Assembly: GCF_900101475.1 (NCBI RefSeq)
Contig: NZ_FMZV01000008.1
Span: 1-64,000, forward strand
Direction: 5' to 3'
From: Ruegeria marina
GTDB taxonomy: Bacteria; Pseudomonadota; Alphaproteobacteria; Rhodobacterales; Rhodobacteraceae
Length of the DNA: 64,000 bases
Part shown: positions 1 to 8,489 of the stretch, one piece after another
How the letters are laid out: every line of letters begins with the position of its first letter
How positions within the stretch are numbered: the stretch's first letter is position 1
Notes under the pieces: model-generated
What the model was told of the DNA's origin: nothing
Seen by the model: the letters and a program-made list of their open reading frames with translations, nothing else
The model's database searches: none
Translations under genes and position numbers: made by a program

Positions 1-515
1 GTGACGCCAACGGGCAGTTCCGGGGTGACACCGGTCGGCGGGATCGTCCCGATCGGAGGAACAATGCCAACGGGCGGACGGATTAATCCCGGAGGAAGCG
101 GTGGAAGCACGATCCCGTTTGGCTTTGAATTCTGAGTGTCGACTAGGCAATCAGACCCACCATTTCTCTGAAACAGCCTATGTGTCGCACCAGAACTGCT
201 GGTTGCGAAGGGAGAGATCGACAGTCTTGCGCCGGGGGTTGCACGCAACCAGTCGTCAACGATATCTCCATTGCTGGGGCCTTGCAATTGGTACCGCCCA
301 GAGTTTGTTTGAGACAGCCAGACGCTTCTTGTCAGATCGTTGGTCCGTCCAACAAACGTCAGTTGACCTTCGTTATTGCATGACTGCGACAGAGCGGGAT
401 CAGGCAGGAGAATTGTCGAAAGAACGACGAAAGCAGCAGCGGGGAAAGCCTGGCCGCGAAGACGCGAAACACGCACCTTGTCCGGGTCGATCAAGAAAGG
501 ACTGATAAGGCGCAT
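1..515 (-). CDS. Secreted proline-rich protein, 5' part (runs off left edge)
   Basis: The minus strand is open from an ATG at 515 to the window edge, about 171 codons without a stop. The N-terminus has a long basic n-region, then a hydrophobic stretch ending PALSQS, which looks like a signal peptide with cleavage near residue 45. The mature part begins with a Cys-containing segment (SCNNEGQLTF) and has a second Cys (GSDCLVD). It then enters a low-complexity P-P-x-G-x-I tract that continues past the edge. I do not recognise the family; an extracellular or surface protein is inferred from the signal and the Pro/Gly repeats. The ribosome-binding site is weak and a GTG near 473 would give a shorter signal peptide. 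Plus-strand frames here look like shadows of this repeat. Confidence 0.55.
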   Translation of the reverse strand, partial: MRLISPFLIDPDKVRVSRLRGQAFPAAAFVVLSTILLPDPALSQSCNNEGQLTFVGRTNDLTRSVWLSQTNSGRYQLQGPSNGDIVDDWLRATPGARLSISPFATSSSGATHRLFQRNGGSDCLVDTQNSKPNGIVLPPLPPGLIRPPVGIVPPIGTIPPTGVTPELPVGV

Positions 516-638
516 TTCTGTCATTGATTGCTATGATGTTCTTCATGTTAACCGACATTCCCCAATGTAGAAAGCCGACCGTTTCATGTTGCAGCCACTT
601 TGTGCACTGATCAAGCTGTCAATCCCGGCGCAAAAAGG

Positions 639-965
639 GGTCTTGTCAGAGGAACTTTGCTTGAGTCGGGCAGGGGCCTTTCGTAGCCTCCGAGCATGAT
701 CAAACGCTCGCCTTTCAGGTATTTCAAAACCAGCCCCGAGATCATCCGCCTGGCGGTGATGCTCTATGCTCGGTTTCCGCTATCGCTGAGAAACGTAGAA
801 GACCTGCTGCACGAACGCGGCATTGATGTCAGCCATGAGACCATCCGGTTCTGGTGGAACCGCTTCGGGCCGCTGTTTGCCTCCGAGATCCGCCGGCGAC
901 GTGTTCAGCAGCTGCATGCGTTTTCGCGATGGCAATGGCATGTCGACGAGGTCTTTGTGAAAATC
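639..965 (+). mobile_element. IS6-family element, left-end fragment
   Basis: The left terminus (GGTCTTGTCAGAGGAAC...) resembles the left ends of the other IS6-family copies in this window (GGTGCTGTCAAAG...). It is followed at the same spacing by a GTAGC motif and the transposase start. The element is cut at about 965, just after the first catalytic Asp codon, where an IS3-family left end begins. The right half is absent from this part of the window. Confidence 0.7.
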
Positions 966-1004
966 TGGTCTTCCGCCGCTGAAGTGGTCCTCCGCTATGT
1001 TTAG
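696..1004 (+). pseudogene. IS6-family transposase, N-terminal fragment
   Basis: About 90 residues match the start of IS6-family transposases: the SPEIIRLAVMLYARFPLS helix region, the SHETIRFWW helix-turn-helix, and the first catalytic Asp in WHVDEVFVKI. After codon 90 the frame enters the adjacent IS3-family end and stops at 1002-1004. This copy keeps the helix-turn-helix and the first Asp, which are respectively missing or mutated in other copies of the window, so it is closest to the intact ancestral N-terminus. It cannot be functional because the rest of the DDE domain is missing. Confidence 0.75.
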
Positions 1005-1021
1005 GAAAACGGAGGAAACAC

Positions 1022-1300
1022 ATGGCCAACAAGCGACCGAAGCCCGCGGAAATTGTCACGAAGTTACGGCAAGTTGAGGTTCTGACAGGGCAAGGCATGC
1101 CGCGTCTGGATGCGATCCGGCAGATTGGCGTGACTGAACAGACCTACTACCGCTGGAAGAAGAAGTACGGTGGAATGGGCGCTGACCAATTGAAGGAACT
1201 GAAGAGGCTTCAGAAAGAGAACGAGCGGCTTCGCAAAGCTGTTTCTGATCTGACGTTGGACAAGCTGATCTTGGCGGAAGCCGCGAAGGGAAACTTCTGA
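1022..1300 (+). CDS. IS3-family transposase OrfA
   Basis: A 92-residue protein of the IS407-type OrfA family. A helix-turn-helix (residues about 10-45, including QIGVTEQTYYRWKKKYGGM) is followed by a leucine-zipper-like coiled coil (about 50-85, LKELKRLQKENERLRK). In this family OrfA binds the element ends and is joined to OrfB by a -1 frameshift to form the transposase. A ribosome-binding site (GGAGGAAACAC) precedes the ATG. OrfA is complete, but its OrfB partner is broken, so the element is not autonomous. Confidence 0.85.
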   Translation: MANKRPKPAEIVTKLRQVEVLTGQGMPRLDAIRQIGVTEQTYYRWKKKYGGMGADQLKELKRLQKENERLRKAVSDLTLDKLILAEAAKGNF

Positions 1301-1884
1301 GCCCCGCTCGTCGCCGTGTTTGCATTGATCGCGTTCGTGCGGAGCTGAATGTCTCGGAACGCCGCGCCTGCCGGGTACTGAGACAGCACCGATCCACACA
1401 GCGCAGGGCGCCAGTTGGCCGATGGGATGAAGAACGATTGGTGGCCGACATGATCAAACTGACCCGGCAATATGGCCGCTACGGCTATCGTCGGATTGCA
1501 GCGCTGCTGAGAGATGCGGATTGGCATGTGAACGACAAGCGGGTCAAAAGGCTGTGGCGACGAGAGGGGCTGAAAGTGCCAATGAAACAACCAAAGAAGG
1601 GGCGGCTCTGGCAGAACCCTATCGGGACATTGCTCCGCAATGCCCTGCCGGGCAGTGGACGGATCGTGCATTCGGCTGCGGCCGAAGCATCGCAACCATG
1701 TCTGGTCTTACGACTTCGTGCATTGCCGGACTGATGATGGAAAGGCGTTCCGCGCGCTCAACATCATCGACGAATACAGCCGGGAATGCCTGGCCATCCG
1801 TGTGGATCGCAAGCTGAACTCAGGCAACGTGATCGATGCCTTGAGTGACTTGTTCATCCTGCGCGGCGTGCCGTCATTCAGCCC
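1291..1884 (+). pseudogene. IS3-family transposase OrfB, disrupted
   Basis: The rve-type catalytic part of an IS3 transposase, readable in two frames. The first segment (ending VPMKQPKKGRLW, about 1611) is in the -1 frame relative to OrfA. Then about 45 extra bases shift the reading frame, and similarity resumes at DGSCIRLRPKHRNHVWSYDF (about 1659). That segment holds the first catalytic Asp (SYDF). Similarity stops at FILRGVPSF, just before the second Asp and the Glu normally present. It therefore lacks a complete DDE triad. Confidence 0.75.
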
Positions 1885-1993
1885 CCACGCAGGGGCCTTG
1901 TCGAATTATGAGCCTGAAGTCGCAATCGAACTCTGCGCGCGGCCCCAAGGAGGTCAGGACATCCGTGATCAGCCTTAGACCCCGCGCTTTGCC

Positions 1994-3406
1994 TTACTTG
2001 GGGATCGACCACATAGCCGTCATCCTCGGCGTGCTGAGCCAGTCAAGAAACTGCGACAGGCTGTCGACCTGATCGTCGTGTTTGCTATTCGGGAAGAGAG
2101 TGATCTCGCGCTGGAATTCGGTGAGCCAGGGGGCATTCTCGGGAATGGCGATGCGTCCGCCCTCGATCATTGGGGAGACCCCGAGGAGTCGCGTGGCCTT
2201 GTCGCCTTGAGGTGTCCGCCCGATGATATTCAGCCGGGAATTACGCTTTAGATCCTGGATCAGCTGAATGCCGGAACCCGCGGCCTCGATCAACACGGTC
2301 CCCGCCCCGTGAAGACGTGCCTCTCGCTCGATCCGATGTCGTAGCTCCGGGAATTCCAGCCGTACCCGATGCACATCGAGCAGCCAGGCATCCCCGTTTC
2401 GAACGAACCAGGTGGTACATACCGAGTAGTCATTGAGCTCGGCCGCCTTGGAAGCGGTATCCCAACTCTGAACAATCCGGTCCCGCGGCCCCCGAGGCGG
2501 CGCTTGAACATACTGTTTGAACCAGGCCCACTTGACGATACCGCCTCCGAGAGGCGCGGGGCGTTGCTGGTATTGCGCCGCAAATACATAAGATCCCAGT
2601 TCCGCGCGGCGACGGTCCAGCAGGTCCTGCGGCAGGCGATCTGGATAGAGCAAGTTGCCGGGTCGGAGCGAGATCAATCCTCGCTTCCCCAGATCGATCT
2701 GCATCGCCTCCTCGGCAATTGCCGGGAGGTCAAGATGATTCCAGCCCCCCTGCGCGAGCAACATGCCCGCCAGGTCGTCCTCGTGAACCCGCTGCTGGAT
2801 CAAAACGATCGGCCCGGATCGGGGATCGTTGAGCCGGCTCAGAAGGGTTGAGCGATACCAGTCCAGAACGGCCTTTCGCTTGACCTCGGAGGTTGCTTCC
2901 TCCGGCTTGTGCGGATCGTCCAGCAGGATGATGTCGCCGCCCCGGCCCGTGAGCGTACCGCCGACCGACGTCGAGAACCGTCCGCCCCCTTTCGTCGTCC
3001 CGAAGTCACCGCGCGCGCCCCTGCCCCGTGCGATCCTGGTGTCCGGAAAGCAGGCCCCGTACCAACTGGACTCGATCACCTTGAGACAATCAAACGCCAG
3101 CTTTTCGGATAGCCCTTCGCTATAGGAGACAGCCAGGATACGCAGCTTCGGGTTTATGCCAAGCATCCAGGCTGGGAAAGCTACCGAAGCCGATATTGAC
3201 TTCAACGATCTCGGCGGCATCGTGATGATCAGACGGGTGACTTCGCCCCTCGCGACCTGCTCGAGCTTATGGGCGATCGCATCGATATGCCAATTGTGCA
3301 GATAGCGACTCCCCGGATCGACCTCGGCAAAGACCCGCTCGATGAAGCTCGACAGGTCAGTTCTCAGTCGCGCGTTCAGCACATTTATCAGATCTGTCTC
3401 ATGCAA
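1994..3406 (-). CDS. Phage terminase large subunit
   Basis: About 470 residues. The ATPase domain shows a Walker A-like MPPRSLKS (about residues 63-70) and a Walker B DIILLDDPHK (about 158-167). The C-terminal RNase H-like nuclease shows acidic residues in QSWDTASK, VLIEAAGSG and HDDQVDS. Large terminases package phage DNA into proheads. The ATG at 3406 is chosen because it overlaps the stop of the upstream DUF5681 gene by a few bases; ATGs up to 3448 are possible but would overlap by about 50. No portal, capsid or tail gene is nearby, so packaging cannot occur from this locus alone. It is probably a phage remnant or part of a satellite-like cassette. Confidence 0.85.
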   Translation of the reverse strand: MHETDLINVLNARLRTDLSSFIERVFAEVDPGSRYLHNWHIDAIAHKLEQVARGEVTRLIITMPPRSLKSISASVAFPAWMLGINPKLRILAVSYSEGLSEKLAFDCLKVIESSWYGACFPDTRIARGRGARGDFGTTKGGGRFSTSVGGTLTGRGGDIILLDDPHKPEEATSEVKRKAVLDWYRSTLLSRLNDPRSGPIVLIQQRVHEDDLAGMLLAQGGWNHLDLPAIAEEAMQIDLGKRGLISLRPGNLLYPDRLPQDLLDRRRAELGSYVFAAQYQQRPAPLGGGIVKWAWFKQYVQAPPRGPRDRIVQSWDTASKAAELNDYSVCTTWFVRNGDAWLLDVHRVRLEFPELRHRIEREARLHGAGTVLIEAAGSGIQLIQDLKRNSRLNIIGRTPQGDKATRLLGVSPMIEGGRIAIPENAPWLTEFQREITLFPNSKHDDQVDSLSQFLDWLSTPRMTAMWSIPK

Positions 3407-3821
3407 CATCGGGCGCATCCCCATCCTTTTCCGGTTGCCCCTCTGCATAGGCTTGTGCCAGCACTTCCTCTTCGAAACGCCGGAGGATCGCTGCTTCTCT
3501 TTCGCTCAGGTTCCGTCCAGCGGACTGCGCGTCCTTCTCTTCCGATCGTTTCTGCGCAAGGGCCAGGAATTGTTCCAAAGCGCGATTATTTCCGTTGAGC
3601 GCTTTTTCTCGCAGCCTTTGCAATGCGGCTGCCCGGCTGGTGATTTCCCTTGTCTTGCCGTTTTCCGTGACCGTTACCCTCTTGCTCAGGACCTCGTCCA
3701 GGTCCGTGTTGAAATTCCGGCTCCCCTTTTGCCGGCCCCCGGGATTGCCCGATTGACCCTTCTTGAACCGGCTGTGTTTGGGAGGCTTTCCATATCCGAT
3801 CTCATAATCGTCGTCACTCAT
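3399..3821 (-). CDS. DUF5681 protein (terminase small-subunit-like position)
   Basis: 140 residues with the N-terminal signature of DUF5681: YGKPPKHSRFKKGQSGNPGG at about residues 10-29. A charged helical C-terminus rich in Arg, Glu and Ala follows. In alphaproteobacterial phages and genomic islands this family sits directly upstream of a large terminase and may recognise DNA or pac sites; that role is inferred from position. It overlaps the methylase stop upstream by about 4 bases and the terminase start downstream, so the three genes are probably translationally coupled. Confidence 0.8.
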   Translation of the reverse strand: MSDDDYEIGYGKPPKHSRFKKGQSGNPGGRQKGSRNFNTDLDEVLSKRVTVTENGKTREITSRAAALQRLREKALNGNNRALEQFLALAQKRSEEKDAQSAGRNLSEREAAILRRFEEEVLAQAYAEGQPEKDGDAPDVA

Positions 3822-5143
3822 TGACCCGCCTCCTTGATCGCTGCCGTTTCCAGCGATGCCAGGCTTTGCCCATCCAGAGCCCGGACCGGCTCTTGGCCGG
3901 TTGCATCCCGCCAGCGCCGCAGGACGACGTCAACGTAGAGCGGGTCAATCTCCATGCCGTAGGCGACCCTTCTGGCCGTCTCTGCTGCGATCAGCGTCGC
4001 GCCGGCTCCCAGAAACGGATCCAGCACGATCTCGCCCGGCTTTGTGACATCGAGGATCGCATCTTCTATCATCGCCACGGGCTTTGCCGTCGGGTGCGCC
4101 CGAAGCTCTTCCATGCGCCCCGGCCGGAACGTGTTCACCCCCGCGTAGGTCCAGACATTTGACCGGTTGCGACCGAACTTGCCGAGCTGAACATTGTTGC
4201 GATGGCCACGTTCGCTCTTGCCGAATACGCAGATCAACTCATGCTGGGAGCGATAGAGGCCTCCCATTCCTGCGTTCGTCTTGCACCAGACGCACAAGTT
4301 GATCCATTTGGCATACACCTCGGCGCATGCCGCGTGCAGGTCCGGCAGGTGCTTCCAGTCGATACACCAGTAGGAGATTGCATTGTCCTGGCTGTACCTG
4401 GCGCTGAGGGTCGCGGCTTTCCGCAGGAACGAAACGAACTCCTCGGAATTCATCTCGCCGGAGGCCTCGACAAACTCCCGGTGCTGAACCTGGCCATTGC
4501 CGCAAACGTGACCCTTGATCCGAACGTTATAGGGCGGGTCCGCAAAGACCATATGCGCCAGGTCGTCCCCCATGAGGGCGGCATAGTCTTCCGCGTTGCG
4601 GGCGTTTCCACAGAGCACGCGATGTTTGCCGAGTAGCCAGAGATCCCCGGACCGGGCCACTTGCGGAAGGTCCGGATCAGGGAGCGGCGCGGTTTCCGGC
4701 TCAGGAGCCTCCTGCCCTCCCGTCGATCCAATCAAGATGTCGATCTCGGCTACCTCGAACCCGGTCACTTCGACATCGAAATCAAGCTCCATGCTGCTGA
4801 GGTCCGCCAGTTCCGAAGCCAGGATCTCCATATTCCAGCCGGCGTTTTCGGCAATCCGGTTGTCGGCTATCCGCAATGCTCTTTTCTGCATGTCGCTGAG
4901 ATGCGTGATCCGGATTGCCGGAACCTCCTTCAGGCCGAGAACTTGCGCGGCGGACAGGCGTCCGTGCCCTGCAATCAGAAAATTGGCCTCGTCGATCAGA
5001 ACAGGATTGCTGAAGCCAAACTGCTCGATGCTCGCGGCTATCTGCCGGATATGTTTCCGGTCATGCGTTCGCGCGTTTCGGGGTGACGGAACGAGATCGC
5101 CGGTGGCGATCACTTCGTATGTGGCGGTCATTGCCCACTCCAT
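3818..5143 (-). CDS. ParB-domain DNA methyltransferase (beta class)
   Basis: 441 residues with two domains. Residues about 10-100 form a ParB/Sulfiredoxin-like N-terminal domain (PSPRNARTHDRKHIRQIAASI, AGHGRLSAAQVLG). Residues about 170-420 are an N4/N6 DNA methyltransferase with the catalytic DPPYN at about 202-206 and the SAM-binding DPFLGAGAT near 375-383. Motif IV before motif I indicates the beta class. This fusion is common in phages and islands and modifies adenine or cytosine, perhaps protecting element DNA. No restriction endonuclease is adjacent, so it appears to be an orphan methylase. The start may instead be the ATG at 5131. It heads the methylase-DUF5681-terminase trio. Confidence 0.88.
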   Translation of the reverse strand: MEWAMTATYEVIATGDLVPSPRNARTHDRKHIRQIAASIEQFGFSNPVLIDEANFLIAGHGRLSAAQVLGLKEVPAIRITHLSDMQKRALRIADNRIAENAGWNMEILASELADLSSMELDFDVEVTGFEVAEIDILIGSTGGQEAPEPETAPLPDPDLPQVARSGDLWLLGKHRVLCGNARNAEDYAALMGDDLAHMVFADPPYNVRIKGHVCGNGQVQHREFVEASGEMNSEEFVSFLRKAATLSARYSQDNAISYWCIDWKHLPDLHAACAEVYAKWINLCVWCKTNAGMGGLYRSQHELICVFGKSERGHRNNVQLGKFGRNRSNVWTYAGVNTFRPGRMEELRAHPTAKPVAMIEDAILDVTKPGEIVLDPFLGAGATLIAAETARRVAYGMEIDPLYVDVVLRRWRDATGQEPVRALDGQSLASLETAAIKEAGQ

Positions 5144-5708
5144 GTCTGGACGTTCCGCGGCTCACCCGCTGTGGGTCAGTCGAAAGGGGCACGCAGCCTG
5201 ACAGTCGCGGAACGAAAGTGTTGAAGATTGAACCGGCAGTCCATTCCAAGACATGCCGCTGCCCTTTCCAGAGCGCACCGCCACAAGCACATCCGTCTCG
5301 TGGACTTTCGCCAGAACCAGGCTCGGTTTCCTCCGAACGATCCGGGACACTGGCAGCCATCGGATCGAAGTCCCTTTTGAAAAGCTACAACAAGTCGATG
5401 GTAATCTCAAGGCGGGGCACACAATGTGAGCCGATTTTTTTGCCAAGACACCAAAATTTATGTCTTATTTTTAGCAATTTATCTCTAATAGCGGTACTTA
5501 GAAGCCAACCCCGCTACGGACAATTAAGACAACTATCGCTATATGCGGAAATTTTGATTTTTGAAACATACCTCTTTGGAATCGCCAGCCTGAAAGGACT
5601 GGACTGGCACCGCGAACCACGCATCACTGGACGCAAGCCCGACGCATTCGGGCTCTCCTCGGTACCGGGGCTGGCCTGTCGCCGTCCCCTGAGCTTGAGG
5701 AACCAGAC
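5144..5708. other. Divergent intergenic region with an AT-rich core
   Basis: This 565-base region lies between the minus-strand methylase trio and the plus-strand recombinase cassette. Positions about 5425-5500 are markedly AT-rich for this genome (runs of T, TTATTTTTAGC, TTTATCTCT). That suggests a promoter region or a boundary of acquired DNA. No convincing gene is seen. Confidence 0.4.
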
Positions 5709-5936
5709 ATGTCCAAATCCAGACAGACCAAGATCGACAAGGTAACCGCGATGTTGCGGCGGCCGGCCGGAGCCACGCTGGAGGCGTTGTGCAAGGCCAC
5801 CGGGTGGCAGCCCCATTCGGCAAGGGCAGCTCTCAGCACGTTGCGCAAGAAGGGGGCAGAGATTGAGCGGCGCCCTTCGGAGACCAGGGGAGGCCCTTCG
5901 TCCTACCATCTTGTTGCTGGTCAGGAGGCGCGCTGA
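5709..5936 (+). CDS. DUF3489 small helix-turn-helix-like protein
   Basis: 75 residues matching DUF3489: a basic start (MSKSRQTKIDKVTAMLRR) and a winged-helix-like region (GATLEALCKATGWQPHSARA, then LSTLRKKG). This family usually precedes DUF2924 and a large serine recombinase in alphaproteobacteria. A DNA-binding or regulatory role is inferred from fold and position. Its stop overlaps the ATG of the next gene (TGATG), so translation is probably coupled. Confidence 0.82.
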   Translation: MSKSRQTKIDKVTAMLRRPAGATLEALCKATGWQPHSARAALSTLRKKGAEIERRPSETRGGPSSYHLVAGQEAR

Positions 5937-6352
5937 TGTCAAAGCAAGTCGAGATCGCCGACCTCGAGGCAATGGGCCGCTCCCAGCTACTTGATCTTTG
6001 GCAGGAGATATTTGAAGTGTCGGCCCCAAAGTTGCTGAGCCAGCCCTTCCTGCGCCGCTTTCTGGCCTTTGAACTGCAGTCCCGCCGTCAAGGCGGGCTG
6101 TCTCGGCGGGTGCGCAGTGTCCTCGAGAGGGGCCGCCCCCGAAAGTCGAGCCCGGCAAGTCCGGCGATGAAACCAGGCGGGCGCCTGCTCCGGGAATGGA
6201 ACGGTGTGACCCATGTGGTCGATGTCTCCGACGCCGGCTTTGTTTGGAAAGGGCAGACCTGGCGGTCGCTCTCGGCCATTGCCCGGGAGATCACCGGTGC
6301 ACACTGGTCAGGCCCCCGCTTCTTTGGCCTCAGTGGAAAGGCCGCAAAATGA
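5936..6352 (+). CDS. DUF2924 family protein
   Basis: 138 residues with the DUF2924 layout: an N-terminal helical region (MGRSQLLDLWQEIF, then FLRRFLAFELQSRRQGGL). The C-terminal part contains PGGRLLREWNGVTHVVDV and GFVWKGQTWRSLSAIAREIT, ending GPRFFGL. The latter resembles small DNA-interaction domains found with site-specific recombinases. It overlaps the upstream stop and shares an ATGA with the recombinase start at 6349, so the three genes form one coupled unit. Function is unknown; an accessory role in recombination is inferred from conserved linkage. Confidence 0.85.
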   Translation: MSKQVEIADLEAMGRSQLLDLWQEIFEVSAPKLLSQPFLRRFLAFELQSRRQGGLSRRVRSVLERGRPRKSSPASPAMKPGGRLLREWNGVTHVVDVSDAGFVWKGQTWRSLSAIAREITGAHWSGPRFFGLSGKAAK

Positions 6353-8025
6353 CCGGGCGCCCGAAAATCCGCTGTGCCATCTACACCCGCAAATCCTCCG
6401 AGGACGGGCTTGAGCAGGAGTTCAACTCGCTTGATGCGCAACACGAGGCTTGCGCGGCTTATGTCGCCAGCCAGCGGCATGAAGGCTGGAAACTGCTTCC
6501 CGAGCGCTATGACGATGGCGGCCTCTCGGGCGGAACCCTGGAACGCCTTGCCGTTCAGCGGTTGCTGGACGAGGTCGATGCCGGGCGCATCGACATGGTC
6601 GTGGTCTACAAGATCGACAGGTTGACCCGGTCGCTCGCCGACTTCTCCAAGCTGGTTGACCGACTGGAAAAGGCAAACTGCTCATTCGTCTCGGTGACTC
6701 AGGCCTTCAACACCTCGTCCTCGATGGGGCGACTGACCCTGAACGTGCTTCTGTCCTTTGCCCAGTTTGAACGCGAAGTCACCGCTGAGCGGATCCGCGA
6801 CAAGATCGCGGCCTCCAAGAAAAAGGGGTTCTGGATGGGCGGGAACCTGCCGCTGGGCTATGACAGGCATCCCGATCGAAACACCAGGACCCTGGTCATC
6901 AATCAGGACGAGGCTGCAACCGTTCAGCGCCTCTTCACTCTTTACGCCGAACATGGCTGCCTTCGACGGGTGGCGGACATCGCTACCGCAGAGGGATTGC
7001 GGTCAAAACGCCTAGAGCGCGCGAACGGGACCGTGTCGGGCAACCAGCCACTGTCCCGCGGACAGATCTATTACCTGCTGCGCAACCCGGTCTACCTTGG
7101 TCAGATCCGCCACAAGGACAAGATCTGGCCGGGCCAGCATGCGGCGATCATTGAGGATGATCTCTGGAACCGGGTTCAGAGCCGGATGCGGGCCGCGTCA
7201 ACCCGGGGACGCGGCTCAAGCCGCGAACCCGGCGCAGTCAATGATCCCGGAGCATGGCTGACTGGAAAGTTGCGCGACGAAACCGGTGACAGGCTGACAC
7301 CAACCCACACGACCCGGGTTGGGCGGAGGTTGCGCTATTACGTATCGAACCGGCTGATCTCGGGCGGCAAGGATCCCACCGGCTGGCGGTTGCCCGCCCC
7401 TCTGCTGGAAAAGACCGCGCTAAATGTCATGACAAGGCACCTGACCGACGCGGCCCGCACACATCGGGTGCTGCTGGAGCCCGATGCAAGCACAACCGAA
7501 GCGACGAACCTGTTGGTCCTGGACCTCGTTGCGCTTTTGGCAATCAAAGGCGGCAGCCTCGGCGCCGCCCTCCTCTTCTCAGGTGTCCTGTCGCGCGGTC
7601 GCATCGAGCTCGACCTCGATGGCGCAACCCTGGCCCGGCTGCTCGGCGTTCCCGCTGACCTATTGCTGCCCGATCTGCTGCAGGTGAGAGCCCCGTTCGA
7701 TCTTCGCCACCGCGGGGTCGAGACGAAGATCACCGTCGGCGATGTGCACCCGGACCCCGACCCCCATCTCAATGCGATGCTGATCCGCGCCCATGGTTGG
7801 GCCAGGCAGTTGAAATCCGGCACCCAGCTGTCCGACATCGCGCGTCGCGAGAAGGTCCCCGGTTCCTTTATCCGCAATCGCACGCAACTCGCCTTCCTGT
7901 CGCCCAAAATCCAGGCCGCCATCCTCGAGGGCAGTCAGCCGCCCGAGCTGACCCTCAAACGCCTGGTCAGCGTCACGCATCCACTCGATTGGGCCGAACA
8001 GGAACGCTTGTTTGGGTTTTCCTGA
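6349..8025 (+). CDS. Large serine recombinase
   Basis: 558 residues from the ATG at 6349 (ATGA overlap with DUF2924). The resolvase catalytic domain occupies about 7-155, with the nucleophilic Ser in YTRKSSED (residue 16 or 17) and the Arg-containing YKIDRLTRSL and ERIRDKIAAS. A Recombinase domain follows (about 185-290, PLGYDRHPD and the YYLLRNPVYLGQIRHK region). The C-terminus lacks the Cys zinc ribbon of many phage integrases but has the YYVSNRLISGG variant. Such enzymes integrate and excise DNA at short att sites. The TTCCCTG repeat cluster and a tRNA-Ser lie immediately downstream, but no att duplication was found by eye. Confidence 0.92.
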   Translation: MTGRPKIRCAIYTRKSSEDGLEQEFNSLDAQHEACAAYVASQRHEGWKLLPERYDDGGLSGGTLERLAVQRLLDEVDAGRIDMVVVYKIDRLTRSLADFSKLVDRLEKANCSFVSVTQAFNTSSSMGRLTLNVLLSFAQFEREVTAERIRDKIAASKKKGFWMGGNLPLGYDRHPDRNTRTLVINQDEAATVQRLFTLYAEHGCLRRVADIATAEGLRSKRLERANGTVSGNQPLSRGQIYYLLRNPVYLGQIRHKDKIWPGQHAAIIEDDLWNRVQSRMRAASTRGRGSSREPGAVNDPGAWLTGKLRDETGDRLTPTHTTRVGRRLRYYVSNRLISGGKDPTGWRLPAPLLEKTALNVMTRHLTDAARTHRVLLEPDASTTEATNLLVLDLVALLAIKGGSLGAALLFSGVLSRGRIELDLDGATLARLLGVPADLLLPDLLQVRAPFDLRHRGVETKITVGDVHPDPDPHLNAMLIRAHGWARQLKSGTQLSDIARREKVPGSFIRNRTQLAFLSPKIQAAILEGSQPPELTLKRLVSVTHPLDWAEQERLFGFS

Positions 8026-8039
8026 AACCAAATATCGGC

Positions 8040-8281
8040 TTCCCTGTTGTCGGATACCAATTCCCTGATCCCCGTTTGAACATTCCCTGCTCGCGTCAGA
8101 GATTTCCCTGTTCCTCCGCTCAGGGAAATCAAACCGGAATCCTCTGAGAATCCGAGCAGATTCTTTCGCAGCAGAGGCAAACCGCCCGCCAAAATGACAA
8201 ATTTCCCTGTAGATTCCCTGCAAACAGGGAAATCTCGGCCAAAGCGCACCCGCTCAAAACACGAACTGAGACTTCAGGGAA
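8040..8281. repeat. Cluster of nine TTCCCTG heptamers (iteron-like)
   Basis: Six forward copies (TTCCCTG) start at 8040, 8061, 8083, 8104, 8203 and 8214. Three inverted copies (CAGGGAA) start at 8121, 8225 and 8275. The first four are spaced 21, 22 and 21 bases, about two helical turns. The cluster starts 15 bases after the recombinase stop and ends before the tRNA-Ser. The arrangement resembles binding sites for a multimeric DNA-binding protein such as a recombinase directionality factor, replication initiator or the DUF3489/DUF2924 proteins; this is inference. Confidence 0.7.
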
Positions 8282-8399
8282 AATCCACGCCATGATATGG
8301 TGAAAGCACCGTCTCAGTTGAGGAGCAGGTCGAGTAACCCGCGGGAATTGCCGGAGAATCTTGGCTAATAAAGCACTGGGAAACTGAGACGGGGGTGGC

Positions 8400-8489
8400 T
8401 GGCGGGGAGACAGGGATTCGAACCCTGGGATGGCTCTCACCATCAACGGTTTTCAAGACCGCCGCATTCGACCGCTCTGCCACCTCCCC
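8400..8489 (-). tRNA. tRNA-Ser (UGA anticodon)
   Basis: The reverse complement folds as a class II tRNA. It has acceptor GGGGAGG/TCTCCCC with one G-U closing pair, a T-arm CAGGG-TTCGAAT-CCCTG, a long variable arm (GATGGTGAGAGCCATC), anticodon loop CTTGAAA with anticodon TGA, and an encoded 3' CCA. The variable arm and anticodon identify serine. It lies just downstream of the recombinase cassette, a common location for integrative elements. Confidence 0.95.

Larger units (their letters stand above)
966..1884 (+). mobile_element. Truncated IS3-family element (IS407-like group)
   Basis: The left end starts around TGGTCTTCCGCC, exactly where the IS6 transposase sequence is interrupted. Two overlapping frames (orfA, then orfB in the -1 frame) have the organisation of IS3-family elements. 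OrfB is interrupted internally and loses similarity after GVPSF at about 1884, so the right end is missing. The 109 bases from there to the terminase stop show nothing recognisable. Confidence 0.75.

Noticed and set aside
101-505. Plus-strand open frame of 134 codons near the left edge
   Set aside because: It has arginine- and serine-rich, shadow-like composition and lies opposite a signal-peptide-bearing minus-strand frame that is open to the edge.
1994-5143. Gene transfer agent cluster or complete prophage
   Set aside because: Only a terminase, its DUF5681 partner and a methylase are present; portal, capsid, protease and tail genes are missing.
8040-8281. Possible CRISPR-like array
   Set aside because: The repeat unit is only 7 bases and occurs in both orientations; no cas genes or regular long spacers are present.
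8400-8489. att-site duplication of the tRNA-Ser 3' end
   Set aside because: No second copy of the tRNA tail was noticed in the recombinase region by eye; an exact-match search would be needed.
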